Of a stretch of 27,318 bases of DNA, positions 14,544 through 23,011 are shown one piece after another. Position 1 is the first letter of the stretch, and each line of letters begins with the position of its first letter. The notes under the pieces were generated by a model. That model was not told where the DNA came from. It ran no database searches and saw only the letters and a program-made list of their open reading frames with translations. Source of the stretch: CAYYFX01 sp964471155 (lineage in GTDB: Bacteria > ARS69); NCBI GenBank assembly GCA_964471155.1, contig CAYYFX010000052.1:1-27318 (forward strand). Reading direction: 5' to 3'. The translations under genes were made by a program, and so were the position numbers.

Positions 14544-16937
14544 ATGCCCAGATCGACGCGAAAGCGGGGGGGCGGCCCCTCGAAGGGTCGAGTGTTGCTC
14601 GGGGTCGGCCTCGGCACCGGCGCCGCGCTCCTCATGGTCGCCCTGGCCGCCTACCTGCAGGGCGGCACCTGGCAGCAGCCCGCCGAGGCCCTCGCGCCCC
14701 GCATGGGCCGCGTCAGCCACTTCGCGGCCTCCTGGCTGGTGCGCGTCGCCGGCGTGGCCGGGGCATGGCTCACGGCCATCGCCGCCGCCGCGTTCGCCGT
14801 GCGCCTGGCGGCGGCGCGCCCGCTGCCGGGATTCCGGCGGCGGGTCCTGATCGCGGCCGCCGTGGCGGCGGTCCTGGCGCAGTCGTTCGTGGCCCTGCGC
14901 GGCCCCGACCTGGAGCCCGGCGCGGCCCTCTTCGCGGGCTGGGCGGGGACCGGCGTCGTCGGCGCGCTGCGCGCGCTGTTCGGCGGGCTGGGGGCGGCCA
15001 TCGCGCTGGTGGGCGCCACCGCGGCGTTCGTGGCCACCCTGGGCCTCCCGGTGTTCGCGCCGTTCGCGCGTCTCGGCGCGCCGCTCACCGCCGCGGCCCG
15101 CGGGGCGAAGGACCTCGCGCAGCGCGCCACGTCGGAGGCCCTGGAGAACTTCCGCCCCGGCGCCGAGTCCGCGTCCGCGGAGGACGACGAGGACGAGGAC
15201 GACGAGGACGACGAGGACGAGGAGGAGGAGGAGGACGAGGAGGAGGAGGAGGCGCCTCCGCGCCGCGCCCGGGCGAAGGCCCCGGTCCGGCCGAAGTCCG
15301 CGCCGCCCGCGCTGCCGTTGGCGTCGCCCGCGGCGGGGGCGGTCGAGGCCGAGGACGTCCCGGAGTCGGTCCCCGTCGTCGTGCTCCCACCGGCGGGCGA
15401 GCCGCGGCCGCGCGAGGCGCCCGAGCCCGTGTCCGGTCCCACGCTCGCCGAGCTGACGCCCGACGAGGCGGCGCCGTACGTTCCGCCGCCGCGCGACTTC
15501 CTGGAGGACGACGAGGAGACCGAGGGGGACGCCCTCGCGAAGGAGGACCTGCTCGAGAGCGCGAAGCTCCTGGAGCGCACGCTGCACAGCTTCGGCGTGC
15601 GCGGGAAGGTCACGCAGGTGCAGCCCGGGCCCGTGATCACGCGCTACGAGATCGAGCCCGCCGCCGGCCAGAAGGTGGCGCCCATCGCGAACCTGTCCGA
15701 CGACCTCGCGCTCGCGCTGCGCGCGCGCTCCATCCGCATCGTCGCGCCGATCCCCGGCAAGGCCGCGGTCGGGATCGAGGTGCCGAACCCCAGCTCGCGG
15801 GTCGTGCGGCTCGGTCCGCTGCTGGACTCGAAGGAGTTCTCGGAGGACGGGTCCCCGCTGACCATCGCGCTGGGCCGCGGGATCTCCGGGGAGCCCTTCT
15901 GCGTCGCGCTGGACCGGATGCCGCACGTGCTCGTGGCCGGCGCCACGGGATCGGGCAAGTCCGTCTGCGTGAACACCATCATCATGTCCGTCCTGTACCA
16001 CGCGGGCCCGGCCGAGGTGCGCTTCGTCATGGTGGACCCGAAGATGCTGGAGCTCATGACCTACGTGGGGCTCCCGCACCTCATCCCGCCCGTCGTGACG
16101 CAGCCGAAGGACGCGGCGCGCATCCTGAAGTGGGCCGTGCAGGAGATGGAGACGCGCTATCGCACGCTCGCGCACGTCGGCGTGCGCAGCATCGCGGACT
16201 ACAACCGGCGGCTGGACGAGGAGGGCGCGCCGCGCATGCCCTACCTCGTGGTCATCGTGGACGAGCTGGCGGACCTCATGCTGTCCGCGCAGAAGAGCGA
16301 GATCGAGGACTGCATCGCGCGGCTCGCGCAGATGGCGCGCGCCGTCGGCATCCACCTCGTGGTGGCCACGCAGCGGCCGTCCGTGGACGTCATCACGGGC
16401 GTGATCAAGGCGAACTTCCCGTCGCGGATCGCGTTCCAGGTGCCCACGCGCACGGACTCGCGCACGATCCTGGACTGCATCGGCGCGGAGCGCCTGCTCG
16501 GGCGCGGCGACATGCTGTACCTCGGCGTGGGCATGGCGGAGCCGGTGCGCGTGCACGGCTCGTTCATCTCGACCGAGGAGACGAACGACGTCGTGGAGTG
16601 GCTGCGCACGCGCAACCCGCGGCCGGCCGAGCACGCGGAGGCGGAGGCCGCCGCGGCCACGGACGACCTGTACCCCGCGGAGCGCGAGGACGACCTGTTC
16701 GAGGAGGCGTCGCGGATCCTGGTCGCGCACCAGCAGGGCTCCATCTCGCTCATCCAGCGCCGCCTCAAGGTCGGGTACGCGCGCGCCGCCCGCCTCGTGG
16801 ACATGATGGAGGAGGCGGGGATCGTGGGGCCGTTCACCGGCAGCAAGGCCCGCGAGATCCTCGTGCCCAGCCTCGAGGAGCTGGACCGGAAGCTCGCCGC
16901 CACGCGCCGGACACCGCTCGGCGGACCGAAGGGATGA
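14544..16937 (+). CDS. ftsK: DNA translocase FtsK/SpoIIIE
   Basis: Septum-anchored DNA pump that clears chromosome dimers and segregates the terminus at division. 797 residues. Several membrane segments lie in the first 175 residues (about 17-37, 63-87, 100-117, 128-170). A linker follows with an unbroken run of 24 Asp/Glu (213-236) and Pro/Ala-rich sequence. The motor comes next: alpha domain (LLERTLHSFGVRGKVTQVQPGPVITRYE), Walker A GATGSGKS with Lys472, Walker B VVIVDELADLM (Asp573, Glu574), and the gamma winged-helix (about 720-790, GSISLIQRRLKVGYARAARLVDMME), which reads KOPS-type sites. ATG 14544 follows GAGGG; an in-frame ATG at 14472 has its SD too close. polA overlaps the stop by 4 bases. 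Confidence 0.95.
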   Translation: MPRSTRKRGGGPSKGRVLLGVGLGTGAALLMVALAAYLQGGTWQQPAEALAPRMGRVSHFAASWLVRVAGVAGAWLTAIAAAAFAVRLAAARPLPGFRRRVLIAAAVAAVLAQSFVALRGPDLEPGAALFAGWAGTGVVGALRALFGGLGAAIALVGATAAFVATLGLPVFAPFARLGAPLTAAARGAKDLAQRATSEALENFRPGAESASAEDDEDEDDEDDEDEEEEEDEEEEEAPPRRARAKAPVRPKSAPPALPLASPAAGAVEAEDVPESVPVVVLPPAGEPRPREAPEPVSGPTLAELTPDEAAPYVPPPRDFLEDDEETEGDALAKEDLLESAKLLERTLHSFGVRGKVTQVQPGPVITRYEIEPAAGQKVAPIANLSDDLALALRARSIRIVAPIPGKAAVGIEVPNPSSRVVRLGPLLDSKEFSEDGSPLTIALGRGISGEPFCVALDRMPHVLVAGATGSGKSVCVNTIIMSVLYHAGPAEVRFVMVDPKMLELMTYVGLPHLIPPVVTQPKDAARILKWAVQEMETRYRTLAHVGVRSIADYNRRLDEEGAPRMPYLVVIVDELADLMLSAQKSEIEDCIARLAQMARAVGIHLVVATQRPSVDVITGVIKANFPSRIAFQVPTRTDSRTILDCIGAERLLGRGDMLYLGVGMAEPVRVHGSFISTEETNDVVEWLRTRNPRPAEHAEAEAAAATDDLYPAEREDDLFEEASRILVAHQQGSISLIQRRLKVGYARAARLVDMMEEAGIVGPFTGSKAREILVPSLEELDRKLAATRRTPLGGPKG

Positions 16938-19627
16938 CCGCGAAGTCCGCGCGGCGGACCTTCGTGTGCGTCGACGGGACCGCGCTCGCCTACCGCTCGC
17001 ACTTCGCGTTCGCCGACCGCCCGCTGACCACGCGCGACGGCCAGGTCACGAGCGCCGTGTTCGGCTTCATCCTGACCCTGCGCCGCGTGCTCGAGACCCT
17101 GGAGCCGGAGCGGATCGTGGTGGTGTTCGATCCGCCGGGCCCCACGTTCCGGCACGAGCGGTTCGCCGGCTACAAGGCGCAGCGGGAGCGGATGCCGCCG
17201 GACCTGAAGTCCCAGCTTCCCTGGATCTTCCGCTGGCTCGACGCGGCGGGGCTGGCGCGGGTGTCCGTGGACGGGTTCGAGGCGGACGACGTGCTGGCCG
17301 CCGTGGCCCTGCGCGCCGCGGAGGGCGGCATGCACGCGCTGATCGTGTCGAACGACAAGGACCTGCTGCAGGTCGTGCGCGACGGCGTGTCGGTCGTGCA
17401 GCTCGGCCGCGCCAGCGAGCCGCCGCGCGTCCTGGACGCTGCCGGCGTGCGCGAGGCGTTCGGCGTGGGGCCGGATGGCATCGTGGACCTGCTCGCCCTG
17501 ACCGGGGACTCCTCCGACAACGTCCCGGGCGTGCCGGGTGTGGGGCGGAAGACCGCGGCGAAGCTCCTGGCGGAGCACGGCTCGCTGGAGGCGCTGCTCG
17601 CGGCGGCCGGGGCGATGAAGCCCGGGAAGCTCCGGGACAACCTGCTCGCCGCGCGGGAGTCGGTGCGCTTCTCCCGGGAGATGGTGGAACTGCGCACCGA
17701 CGTGGAGGTGGCCGACCCCGACTCCTTCCGGCCCCGGCCGCCGGATGCGGCCGCGCTGGACGCGCTCTTCGAGGCGCTGGACTTCCAGTCGCTGCGCAAG
17801 GAGACCGTGCCCGCGGCGGCGCCCGCGGACGCGTCGGGATACGCCGTGGCGTCGTCCGGCGCGGAGCTCGCCGCGCTGGCCGCCGCGCTGCGGTCCGCCG
17901 GGCGCTTCGCGTTCGCGGCCGTGCCGCCGTCCGGGGGCGTGTTGCGCGGGGACGCGGTGGGCGCGGCGTTCTGCGCGGCCGAGGGGCGCGCCGCGTTCGT
18001 TCCGCTGGCCCATGCCGGCGGGCCCAACGCGACGGCGGCCGACGTCGCGACACATCTCGCCCCCGTGCTGGCCGACGCGTCGCTGCCGAAGTGGGGCCAC
18101 GACGTCAAGGCGGCGCGCGAGGCGCTCGAGCGCGCGGGCCTGCCCGCCGCCGGCGTGGACTTCGACACGATGCTCGCGTCCTACGTGCTGGACGCGTCGC
18201 GCGGCGGGCACGGGCTCGCCGACCTCGCGCAGGAGAAGCTCGCGCTGCGCACGACGCCGCCCGACGAGGTGACCGGCGCGGGCCGGCAGCGCGTGCCGAT
18301 CGAGCGGGCGCCGCTCGCCGCGGTGGCGCGCGCCGCGAACGAGGCCGCGGAGGTGGCGTTCCGGCTGCGCCCGCTGCTGGAGCCCGCGCTGGACGTCCTG
18401 GACGACGGCGGCGTCTTCCGCGGGCTGGAGATGCCGCTGACCGACGTGCTCGCGCGGATGGAGCGGACCGGCGTGCGCATCGACGTCCCGTTCCTGGGCG
18501 CGCTCTCCGCCCGGATGGAGGAGGAGCTCGCGTCGATCACGGCGAAGGCGTGGGAGGCGGCGGGCGAGCGCTTCAACCTGGCCAGCCCCAAGCAGGTCTC
18601 GGAGTTGCTCTTCGGGAAGCTCGGCCTGCGGCCGCGCGGCCGGACGAAGACGGGGCTGTCCACGAGCGCCGCGGTGCTGGAGGAGCTGGAGTCCGAGCAC
18701 GAGGTGGTGCGGCTCGTGCTCCGGCACCGCGAGATCTCCAAGCTGAAGGGCACGTACGTGGACACGCTCCCGACGCTCGTGGACCCGCGCACCGGGCGCG
18801 TGCACACCACGTTCCAGCAGGCGGTGGCGGCCACCGGGCGGCTCTCCTCCGCGGACCCCAACCTGCAGAACGTGCCGATCCGTACCTGGGAGGGGCGGGA
18901 GATCCGGAAGGCGTTCGTCCCGTCCGCGGACGGCTGGGTCATCGTGTCGTGCGACTACTCGCAGATCGAGCTGCGCATCCTCGCGCACATGGCGAGGGAC
19001 GAGGCGCTGGTGGAGGCGTTCCGGCGCGGCGCCGACGTGCACCGCGCCACCGCGGCGCGGATCTTCGACGTCGCCGAGGACGCCGTGACCCCGGAGCAGC
19101 GGGGCGCGGCGAAGACGATCAACTACGCGGTGACGTACGGGATGGGCGCGGTGAACCTGGGGAAGTCCCTGGGCATCCCCACGAAGGACGCGAGCGGCTT
19201 CATCCGCAGCTACTTCGAGCGGCTGCCCGGCGTGCAGCGGTGGATCGAGGCGACGCAGCGGCAGGCGCGCGAGGAGATGGTCGTGCGGACGCTGGCGGGG
19301 CGGCGGCGCCCCATCCCGGAGATCGGCAGCCGGGACCCGCGCACGCGCGCCTTCGGCGAGCGCATCGCGATCAACACGCCGATCCAGGGGAGCGCGGCGG
19401 ACATCCTGAAGCGGGCGATGATCCGCGTGGACGCGGAGCTGCGCGCGGCGCGGCTGGAGGCGCGGATGATCCTCACCGTGCACGACGAGCTGGTGTTCGA
19501 CTGCCCGGATGCCGAGCGCGCGCGCGTGATCGCGATCGCCACCGCCGGCATGAGCGGGGCCGCGGAGCTGGACGTCCCGCTGGTGGTGGACTGCGGCGCG
19601 GGGTCGAACTGGGCCGAGGCGCACTGA
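16934..19627 (+). CDS. polA: DNA polymerase I with degenerate 3'-5' exonuclease domain
   Basis: Repair and Okazaki-fragment polymerase, 897 residues. The 5' nuclease domain (1-290) looks intact: VDGTALAYR with Asp14, DGFEADDVLA, VSNDKDLLQ, TGDSSDNVPGVPGVGRKTAA. The middle domain keeps the fold, but FAFDTE of E. coli reads FAFAAV (Ala328 and Val330 in place of D355 and E357), and the D424 region reads DVKAA, so proofreading should be lost. The polymerase domain (about 510-897) has motif A CDYSQIELRILAH (Asp674), motif B RGAAKTINYAVTYG with Lys727 and Tyr731 (Phe762 in E. coli), and motif C VHDELVF (His850, Asp851, Glu852). ATG overlaps the ftsK stop (ATGA). Confidence 0.96.
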   Translation: MTAKSARRTFVCVDGTALAYRSHFAFADRPLTTRDGQVTSAVFGFILTLRRVLETLEPERIVVVFDPPGPTFRHERFAGYKAQRERMPPDLKSQLPWIFRWLDAAGLARVSVDGFEADDVLAAVALRAAEGGMHALIVSNDKDLLQVVRDGVSVVQLGRASEPPRVLDAAGVREAFGVGPDGIVDLLALTGDSSDNVPGVPGVGRKTAAKLLAEHGSLEALLAAAGAMKPGKLRDNLLAARESVRFSREMVELRTDVEVADPDSFRPRPPDAAALDALFEALDFQSLRKETVPAAAPADASGYAVASSGAELAALAAALRSAGRFAFAAVPPSGGVLRGDAVGAAFCAAEGRAAFVPLAHAGGPNATAADVATHLAPVLADASLPKWGHDVKAAREALERAGLPAAGVDFDTMLASYVLDASRGGHGLADLAQEKLALRTTPPDEVTGAGRQRVPIERAPLAAVARAANEAAEVAFRLRPLLEPALDVLDDGGVFRGLEMPLTDVLARMERTGVRIDVPFLGALSARMEEELASITAKAWEAAGERFNLASPKQVSELLFGKLGLRPRGRTKTGLSTSAAVLEELESEHEVVRLVLRHREISKLKGTYVDTLPTLVDPRTGRVHTTFQQAVAATGRLSSADPNLQNVPIRTWEGREIRKAFVPSADGWVIVSCDYSQIELRILAHMARDEALVEAFRRGADVHRATAARIFDVAEDAVTPEQRGAAKTINYAVTYGMGAVNLGKSLGIPTKDASGFIRSYFERLPGVQRWIEATQRQAREEMVVRTLAGRRRPIPEIGSRDPRTRAFGERIAINTPIQGSAADILKRAMIRVDAELRAARLEARMILTVHDELVFDCPDAERARVIAIATAGMSGAAELDVPLVVDCGAGSNWAEAH

Positions 19628-19628
19628 C

Positions 19629-20321
19629 GTGGCCGCGGCCTGCGCGGGCCCCCCCGCGGGCATGTTCGTGCTCGGCGTCACCGGCGGGATCGGCGCCGGG
19701 AAGTCCACCGTCGCGCGCCTGCTGGCCGCGCGCGGGGCGGTCATCCTGGACGCCGACGCGATCGTGGCGGAGTCCTACCGCGGCGGGGAGCTGCCGCGCC
19801 GCGTGGCCGCGCGCTTCGGTGCCGGCGTGCTGGCGCCGGACGGCTCGGTGGACCGACCCGCGCTCGCGCGGCTGGTCTTCCGCGACCCGGCCGCGCGGGC
19901 CGATCTGGAGGCGCTCGTGCACCCGGAGGTGCGCCGGCGCGTGACCGCGGCCCTCGCGGAGCTGCGCGGGAGCGGCTGGGCGGGCCTCGTCGTGGTGGAC
20001 GCGGCGCTGCTGGTGGAGGCCTCGCCGCCGTACCCGCTGGACGCCCTCCTCGTGGTGACGGCGTCCGAGGCCATCCGTCTGGATCGCCTGGCGGCACGCG
20101 GGGTTCCCCGGGAGGAGGCGCGCCGGCGGATGGCGGCGCAGATCGACGACGAAGCGCGCGTGGCGCGGGCGGACGTCGTGGTCGTGAACGACGGGGACCT
20201 CGCCGCGCTGGAGGCGGCGGTGCGCCGCGCGCTCGCCGATCTCGGGCGCGACGCGCCGGATCGGTCCGGGTACACTGACGCGGCGCCGGAGTCTCCCGAG
20301 GCGCCGGGAGGGGACGAATGA
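19629..20321 (+). CDS. coaE: Dephospho-CoA kinase
   Basis: Phosphorylates the ribose 3'-hydroxyl of dephospho-CoA, the last step of coenzyme A synthesis. P-loop GGIGAGKST, substrate motif ILDADAIVAE, a HPEVRRRV helix, VVDAALLVEA, and late ADVVVVNDGDL. GTG 19629 has GAGG 9 bases upstream and gives 230 residues. ATG 19662, giving 219 residues and the textbook start MFVLGVTGG, lacks an SD and is the alternative. A 20-residue C-terminal tail beyond the usual fold end (DRSGYTDAAPE and on) overlies a likely prfB promoter. Starts one base after the polA stop and overlaps prfB by 4 bases (ATGA). Confidence 0.93.
   Translation: MAAACAGPPAGMFVLGVTGGIGAGKSTVARLLAARGAVILDADAIVAESYRGGELPRRVAARFGAGVLAPDGSVDRPALARLVFRDPAARADLEALVHPEVRRRVTAALAELRGSGWAGLVVVDAALLVEASPPYPLDALLVVTASEAIRLDRLAARGVPREEARRRMAAQIDDEARVARADVVVVNDGDLAALEAAVRRALADLGRDAPDRSGYTDAAPESPEAPGGDE
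20248..20276 (+). promoter_or_regulatory. Putative prfB promoter inside the end of coaE
   Basis: GCGACG (20248-20253), 17-base spacer, TACACT (20271-20276). The -10 is fair and the -35 weak. It lies in the codons of an extra C-terminal tail of coaE, about 42 bases before the prfB ATG. Confidence 0.3.
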
Positions 20322-21446
20322 ACGAGGAGTTCCGCCGCGGGTTGACCGCGCTGGAGGGACGGCTCGCCGACCTTCGGAGGTTCCTTTGACGTCGACAAGC
20401 GCCGCCGCCTGATCGGCGAGCTGGAGGCGCAGACCGTCGAGCCCGGCTTCTGGGATCGCGCCCAGGAGGCGCAGAGGGTGCTGCGCGCGATCTCCGCGGA
20501 GAAGGGCTGGGTGGAGGCGGTCGACGGCGCCGCACGGCGGCTGGAGGATCTCGGCGTCCTCGCGGAGCTGGCGCAGGAGGAGGAGGACGAGGCCGCGGAG
20601 GGCGAGGTCCGCGACGGGATCGAGAAGCTGGAAGCGGAGCTGAAGGATCTCGAGGTCCGCAGCCTGTTCCGCGACGAGGCGGACGCGCGCGCCGCGATCC
20701 TCACCGTCAACCCGGGCGCGGGCGGCGTGGACAGCCAGGACTGGGCGGAGATGCTGTTCCGCATGTACCTGCGCTGGGCGGCGCGCAAGGGCTTCGAAGC
20801 GGAGATCGTGAACCAGCAGCCGGGCGAGGAGGCCGGGTTGAAGAGCGCGGCCGTCATCATCCGCGGGGAGTGGGCGTACGGCCTCCTCAAGGTGGAATCC
20901 GGCGTGCACCGTCTCGTCCGGATCTCGCCGTTCGACGCGCAGAAGCGCCGGCACACGTCGTTCGCGTCGGTCTTCGTGTACCCGGAGGCGGACGAGGACG
21001 TGGCGATCGAGATCGACGAGGGCGACCTGAAGTGGGACACGTTCCGCGCGTCCGGCGCCGGCGGACAGCACGTGAACAAGACCAGCTCCGCGGTGCGGCT
21101 CACCCACATCCCCACCGGGATCGTGGTCACCTGCCAGACGGAGCGGTCGCAGCACCGGAACCGCGCCACCGCCATGGCGCTCCTGAAGTCGCGCCTGTAC
21201 GACCGGAAGCTGGAGGAGGAGCGGGCGAAGCGCGAGGCCATCGAGGAGACGAAGACGGACATCTCCTGGGGCAACCAGATCCGCTCCTACGTCTTCCAGC
21301 CGTACACGCTGGTGAAGGATCATCGCCTGGACCTGGAGAACGGCAACCTGCAGGCCGTGATGGACGGGGACATCGACCGCTTCATCGAGGCCGCGCTGCT
21401 GGCCGGGCTGGGAACGTCCCCCCGCGGGGCGGAGGAGAAGAGGTGA
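20318..21446 (+). CDS. prfB: Peptide chain release factor 2, expressed by +1 programmed frameshift
   Basis: Terminates translation at UGA and UAA. ATG 20318 opens a 23-codon leader frame ending in CTT (20384-20386) then an in-frame TGA (20387-20389). Skipping T20387 continues as GAC-GTC-GAC for 352 more residues, 375 in all; E. coli RF2 has 365. The decoding tripeptide SPF is at 203-205 and the catalytic GGQ at 248-250 (SGAGGQHVNKTSSAVRLTH), near the E. coli numbers. GGGAGGGG precedes the ATG, which overlaps the coaE stop. The break is the known autoregulatory frameshift and not a pseudogene. Downstream lysS overlaps by 4 bases, matching the prfB-lysS pairing of many bacteria. Confidence 0.97.
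20376..20390 (+). promoter_or_regulatory. RF2 programmed +1 frameshift site
   Basis: Internal Shine-Dalgarno GGAGG (20376-20380), a 3-base spacer (TTC), the slippery CTT (20384-20386), the in-frame stop TGA (20387-20389) and a following C. This reproduces the E. coli arrangement (SD, 3 bases, CUU UGA C). Low RF2 leaves the UGA unread, promotes the shift and restores RF2. Confidence 0.96.
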
Positions 21447-23011
21447 CCGTGACCGGGACCGGGACCGGGGCGCCCGAGGCGTCGGAGAACGACCAGATCC
21501 GATTCCGTCGCGAGAAGCGCGCGCGGCTCGAGGAGCTGGGCGTGGACCCGTACCCGAACGGGTACCCGGTGACGCACACGGCGGAGCAGGCGCTGGCGGC
21601 GTACGACGAGGGGGCGGCGGAGCCCGCCGCGGTGGCGGTGGCGGGGCGTGTCGTCGCGCGGCGGAAGATGGGGCGGGCCGCGTTCCTGCACCTGGCGGAC
21701 CGGACCGGGCGCGTGCAGGTGTACTTCAAGCAGGACCTCGTCGGCCCGGAGGCGTACGACCGGATGGACCTCCTGGACCTCGGGGACTTCCTCGGCGTGA
21801 CCGGCAGCATGATGCGCACGCGGGCCGGCGAGGTGACCGTGCAGGCGGCGTCGTACGCGCTCCTGGGGAAGGCCATGCGCCCGCTGCCGGAGAAGTGGCA
21901 CGGGCTCGCGGACAAGGAGCTGCGCTTCCGGCAGCGCTACCTGGACCTCGTGGTGAACGAGGACTCCCGGCGCGTGTTCATCGCCCGCTCGCGGATCATC
22001 TCCGCCATGCGCCGCGTCCTGGACGGGAAGGACTTCCTGGAGGTCGAGACCCCGATCCTGCAGCCGATCCACGGCGGGGCCACCGCACGTCCGTTCCGCA
22101 CGACCCACAACGCCCTGGGCATCACGCTCTTCCTGCGGATCGCGAACGAGCTGTACCTGAAGCGGTGCCTGGTGGGCGGGCTGGAGCGCGTGTACGAGTT
22201 CGCGAAGGACTTCCGGAACGAGGGCATGGATCGCACGCACCAGCCGGAGTTCACGATGGTGGAGATCTACCAGGCGTACGCGGACTACCGCGCGGGGATG
22301 GCGCTGACCGAGGAGCTGTTCGCGGCCGCGTGCGAGGCCGCGAACGGGACGCCGCGCATCGAGTACCGCGGCCGGGCGCTGGACTTCTCCCGCCCGTGGA
22401 AGCGCCTCCCGTTCTTCGACGCCCTGGAGGCGGAGACCGGCGAGGACCACTCCGCGCTGGACGCGGGCCGGCTGCGCGCGGCCCTGGAGAAGCGCGGCGT
22501 GCACGCGCCGGCGGACGCGACGGAGGCGCGGCTGGCGGACGAGCTGTTCTCTGCGGTCGTGCAGCCGAAGCTGTTCGAGCCGTCCTTCGTCACGGACCAC
22601 CCCAAGGCGCTGTCGCCACTGGCGAAGGCGAAGCCGGGCGCGCCGCACCTCGTGGAACGGTACGAGCCGTACCTCGCCGGCATGGAGGTCGGCAACGGCT
22701 TCTCCGAGCTGAACGATCCGGTGGAGCAGCGGCGCCGCTTCGAGGAGCAGATCGCGCGGGGCGGGCGCGAGGAGGACGTGATGGTGCTGGACGAGCCGTT
22801 CCTCCGCGCGCTGGAGCACGGGATGCCGCCCGCGTCCGGCCTGGGCATCGGCATCGACCGCACCGTCATGGTGCTCACCGGCCGGGAGCAGATCCGCGAG
22901 GTCATCCTCTTCCCGCAGATGCGCCCCGAGGGCGCCGGCGGCCCCGACGGCGCGGAGGGGTCCGCAGGTCCGCACGGCACCGGCGCGGAGGACGGCGGGG
23001 AGGGCGCGTGA
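21443..23011 (+). CDS. lysS: Lysyl-tRNA synthetase, class II
   Basis: Charges tRNA-Lys. 522 residues: OB-fold anticodon domain (about 55-155, VAVAGRVVARRKMGRAAFLHL, GRVQVYF), then the class II core with motif 1 around ETPILQPIHGGATARPF, motif 2 FRNEGMDRTHQPEFTMVE (about 257-274) and motif 3 GLGIGIDRTVM (about 466-476). Most LysRS end shortly after LFPxxRPE. Here 26 more Gly/Ala/Glu/Asp-rich residues follow (497-522). GTG 21443 overlaps the prfB stop (GTGA) with GGAGG 7 bases upstream. The second GTG at 21449 is possible. The first codons come from tandem ACCGGG/GTGACC units (VTVTGTGTG). Confidence 0.96.
   Translation: MTVTGTGTGAPEASENDQIRFRREKRARLEELGVDPYPNGYPVTHTAEQALAAYDEGAAEPAAVAVAGRVVARRKMGRAAFLHLADRTGRVQVYFKQDLVGPEAYDRMDLLDLGDFLGVTGSMMRTRAGEVTVQAASYALLGKAMRPLPEKWHGLADKELRFRQRYLDLVVNEDSRRVFIARSRIISAMRRVLDGKDFLEVETPILQPIHGGATARPFRTTHNALGITLFLRIANELYLKRCLVGGLERVYEFAKDFRNEGMDRTHQPEFTMVEIYQAYADYRAGMALTEELFAAACEAANGTPRIEYRGRALDFSRPWKRLPFFDALEAETGEDHSALDAGRLRAALEKRGVHAPADATEARLADELFSAVVQPKLFEPSFVTDHPKALSPLAKAKPGAPHLVERYEPYLAGMEVGNGFSELNDPVEQRRRFEEQIARGGREEDVMVLDEPFLRALEHGMPPASGLGIGIDRTVMVLTGREQIREVILFPQMRPEGAGGPDGAEGSAGPHGTGAEDGGEGA

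Noticed and set aside
16241..19744. A 1167-codon open frame on the minus strand across polA and ftsK
   Set aside because: It is opposite genes with clear catalytic motifs, its translation is Arg/His/Pro-rich low-complexity with no domain, and long antisense frames are expected at this GC content. The same holds for minus-strand frames at 999-2780, 2777-5083, 13605-16730 and others.
20318..20389. prfB as a frameshifted pseudogene
   Set aside because: The break has the complete SD-CTT-TGA-C programmed frameshift signal and the rest of RF2 is intact, with SPF and GGQ.
21443..21475. Tandem GTGACC/ACCGGG units at the start of lysS as a regulatory repeat
   Set aside because: Only two to three short copies, coding for a plain Val-Thr-Gly leader; more likely codon repetition.
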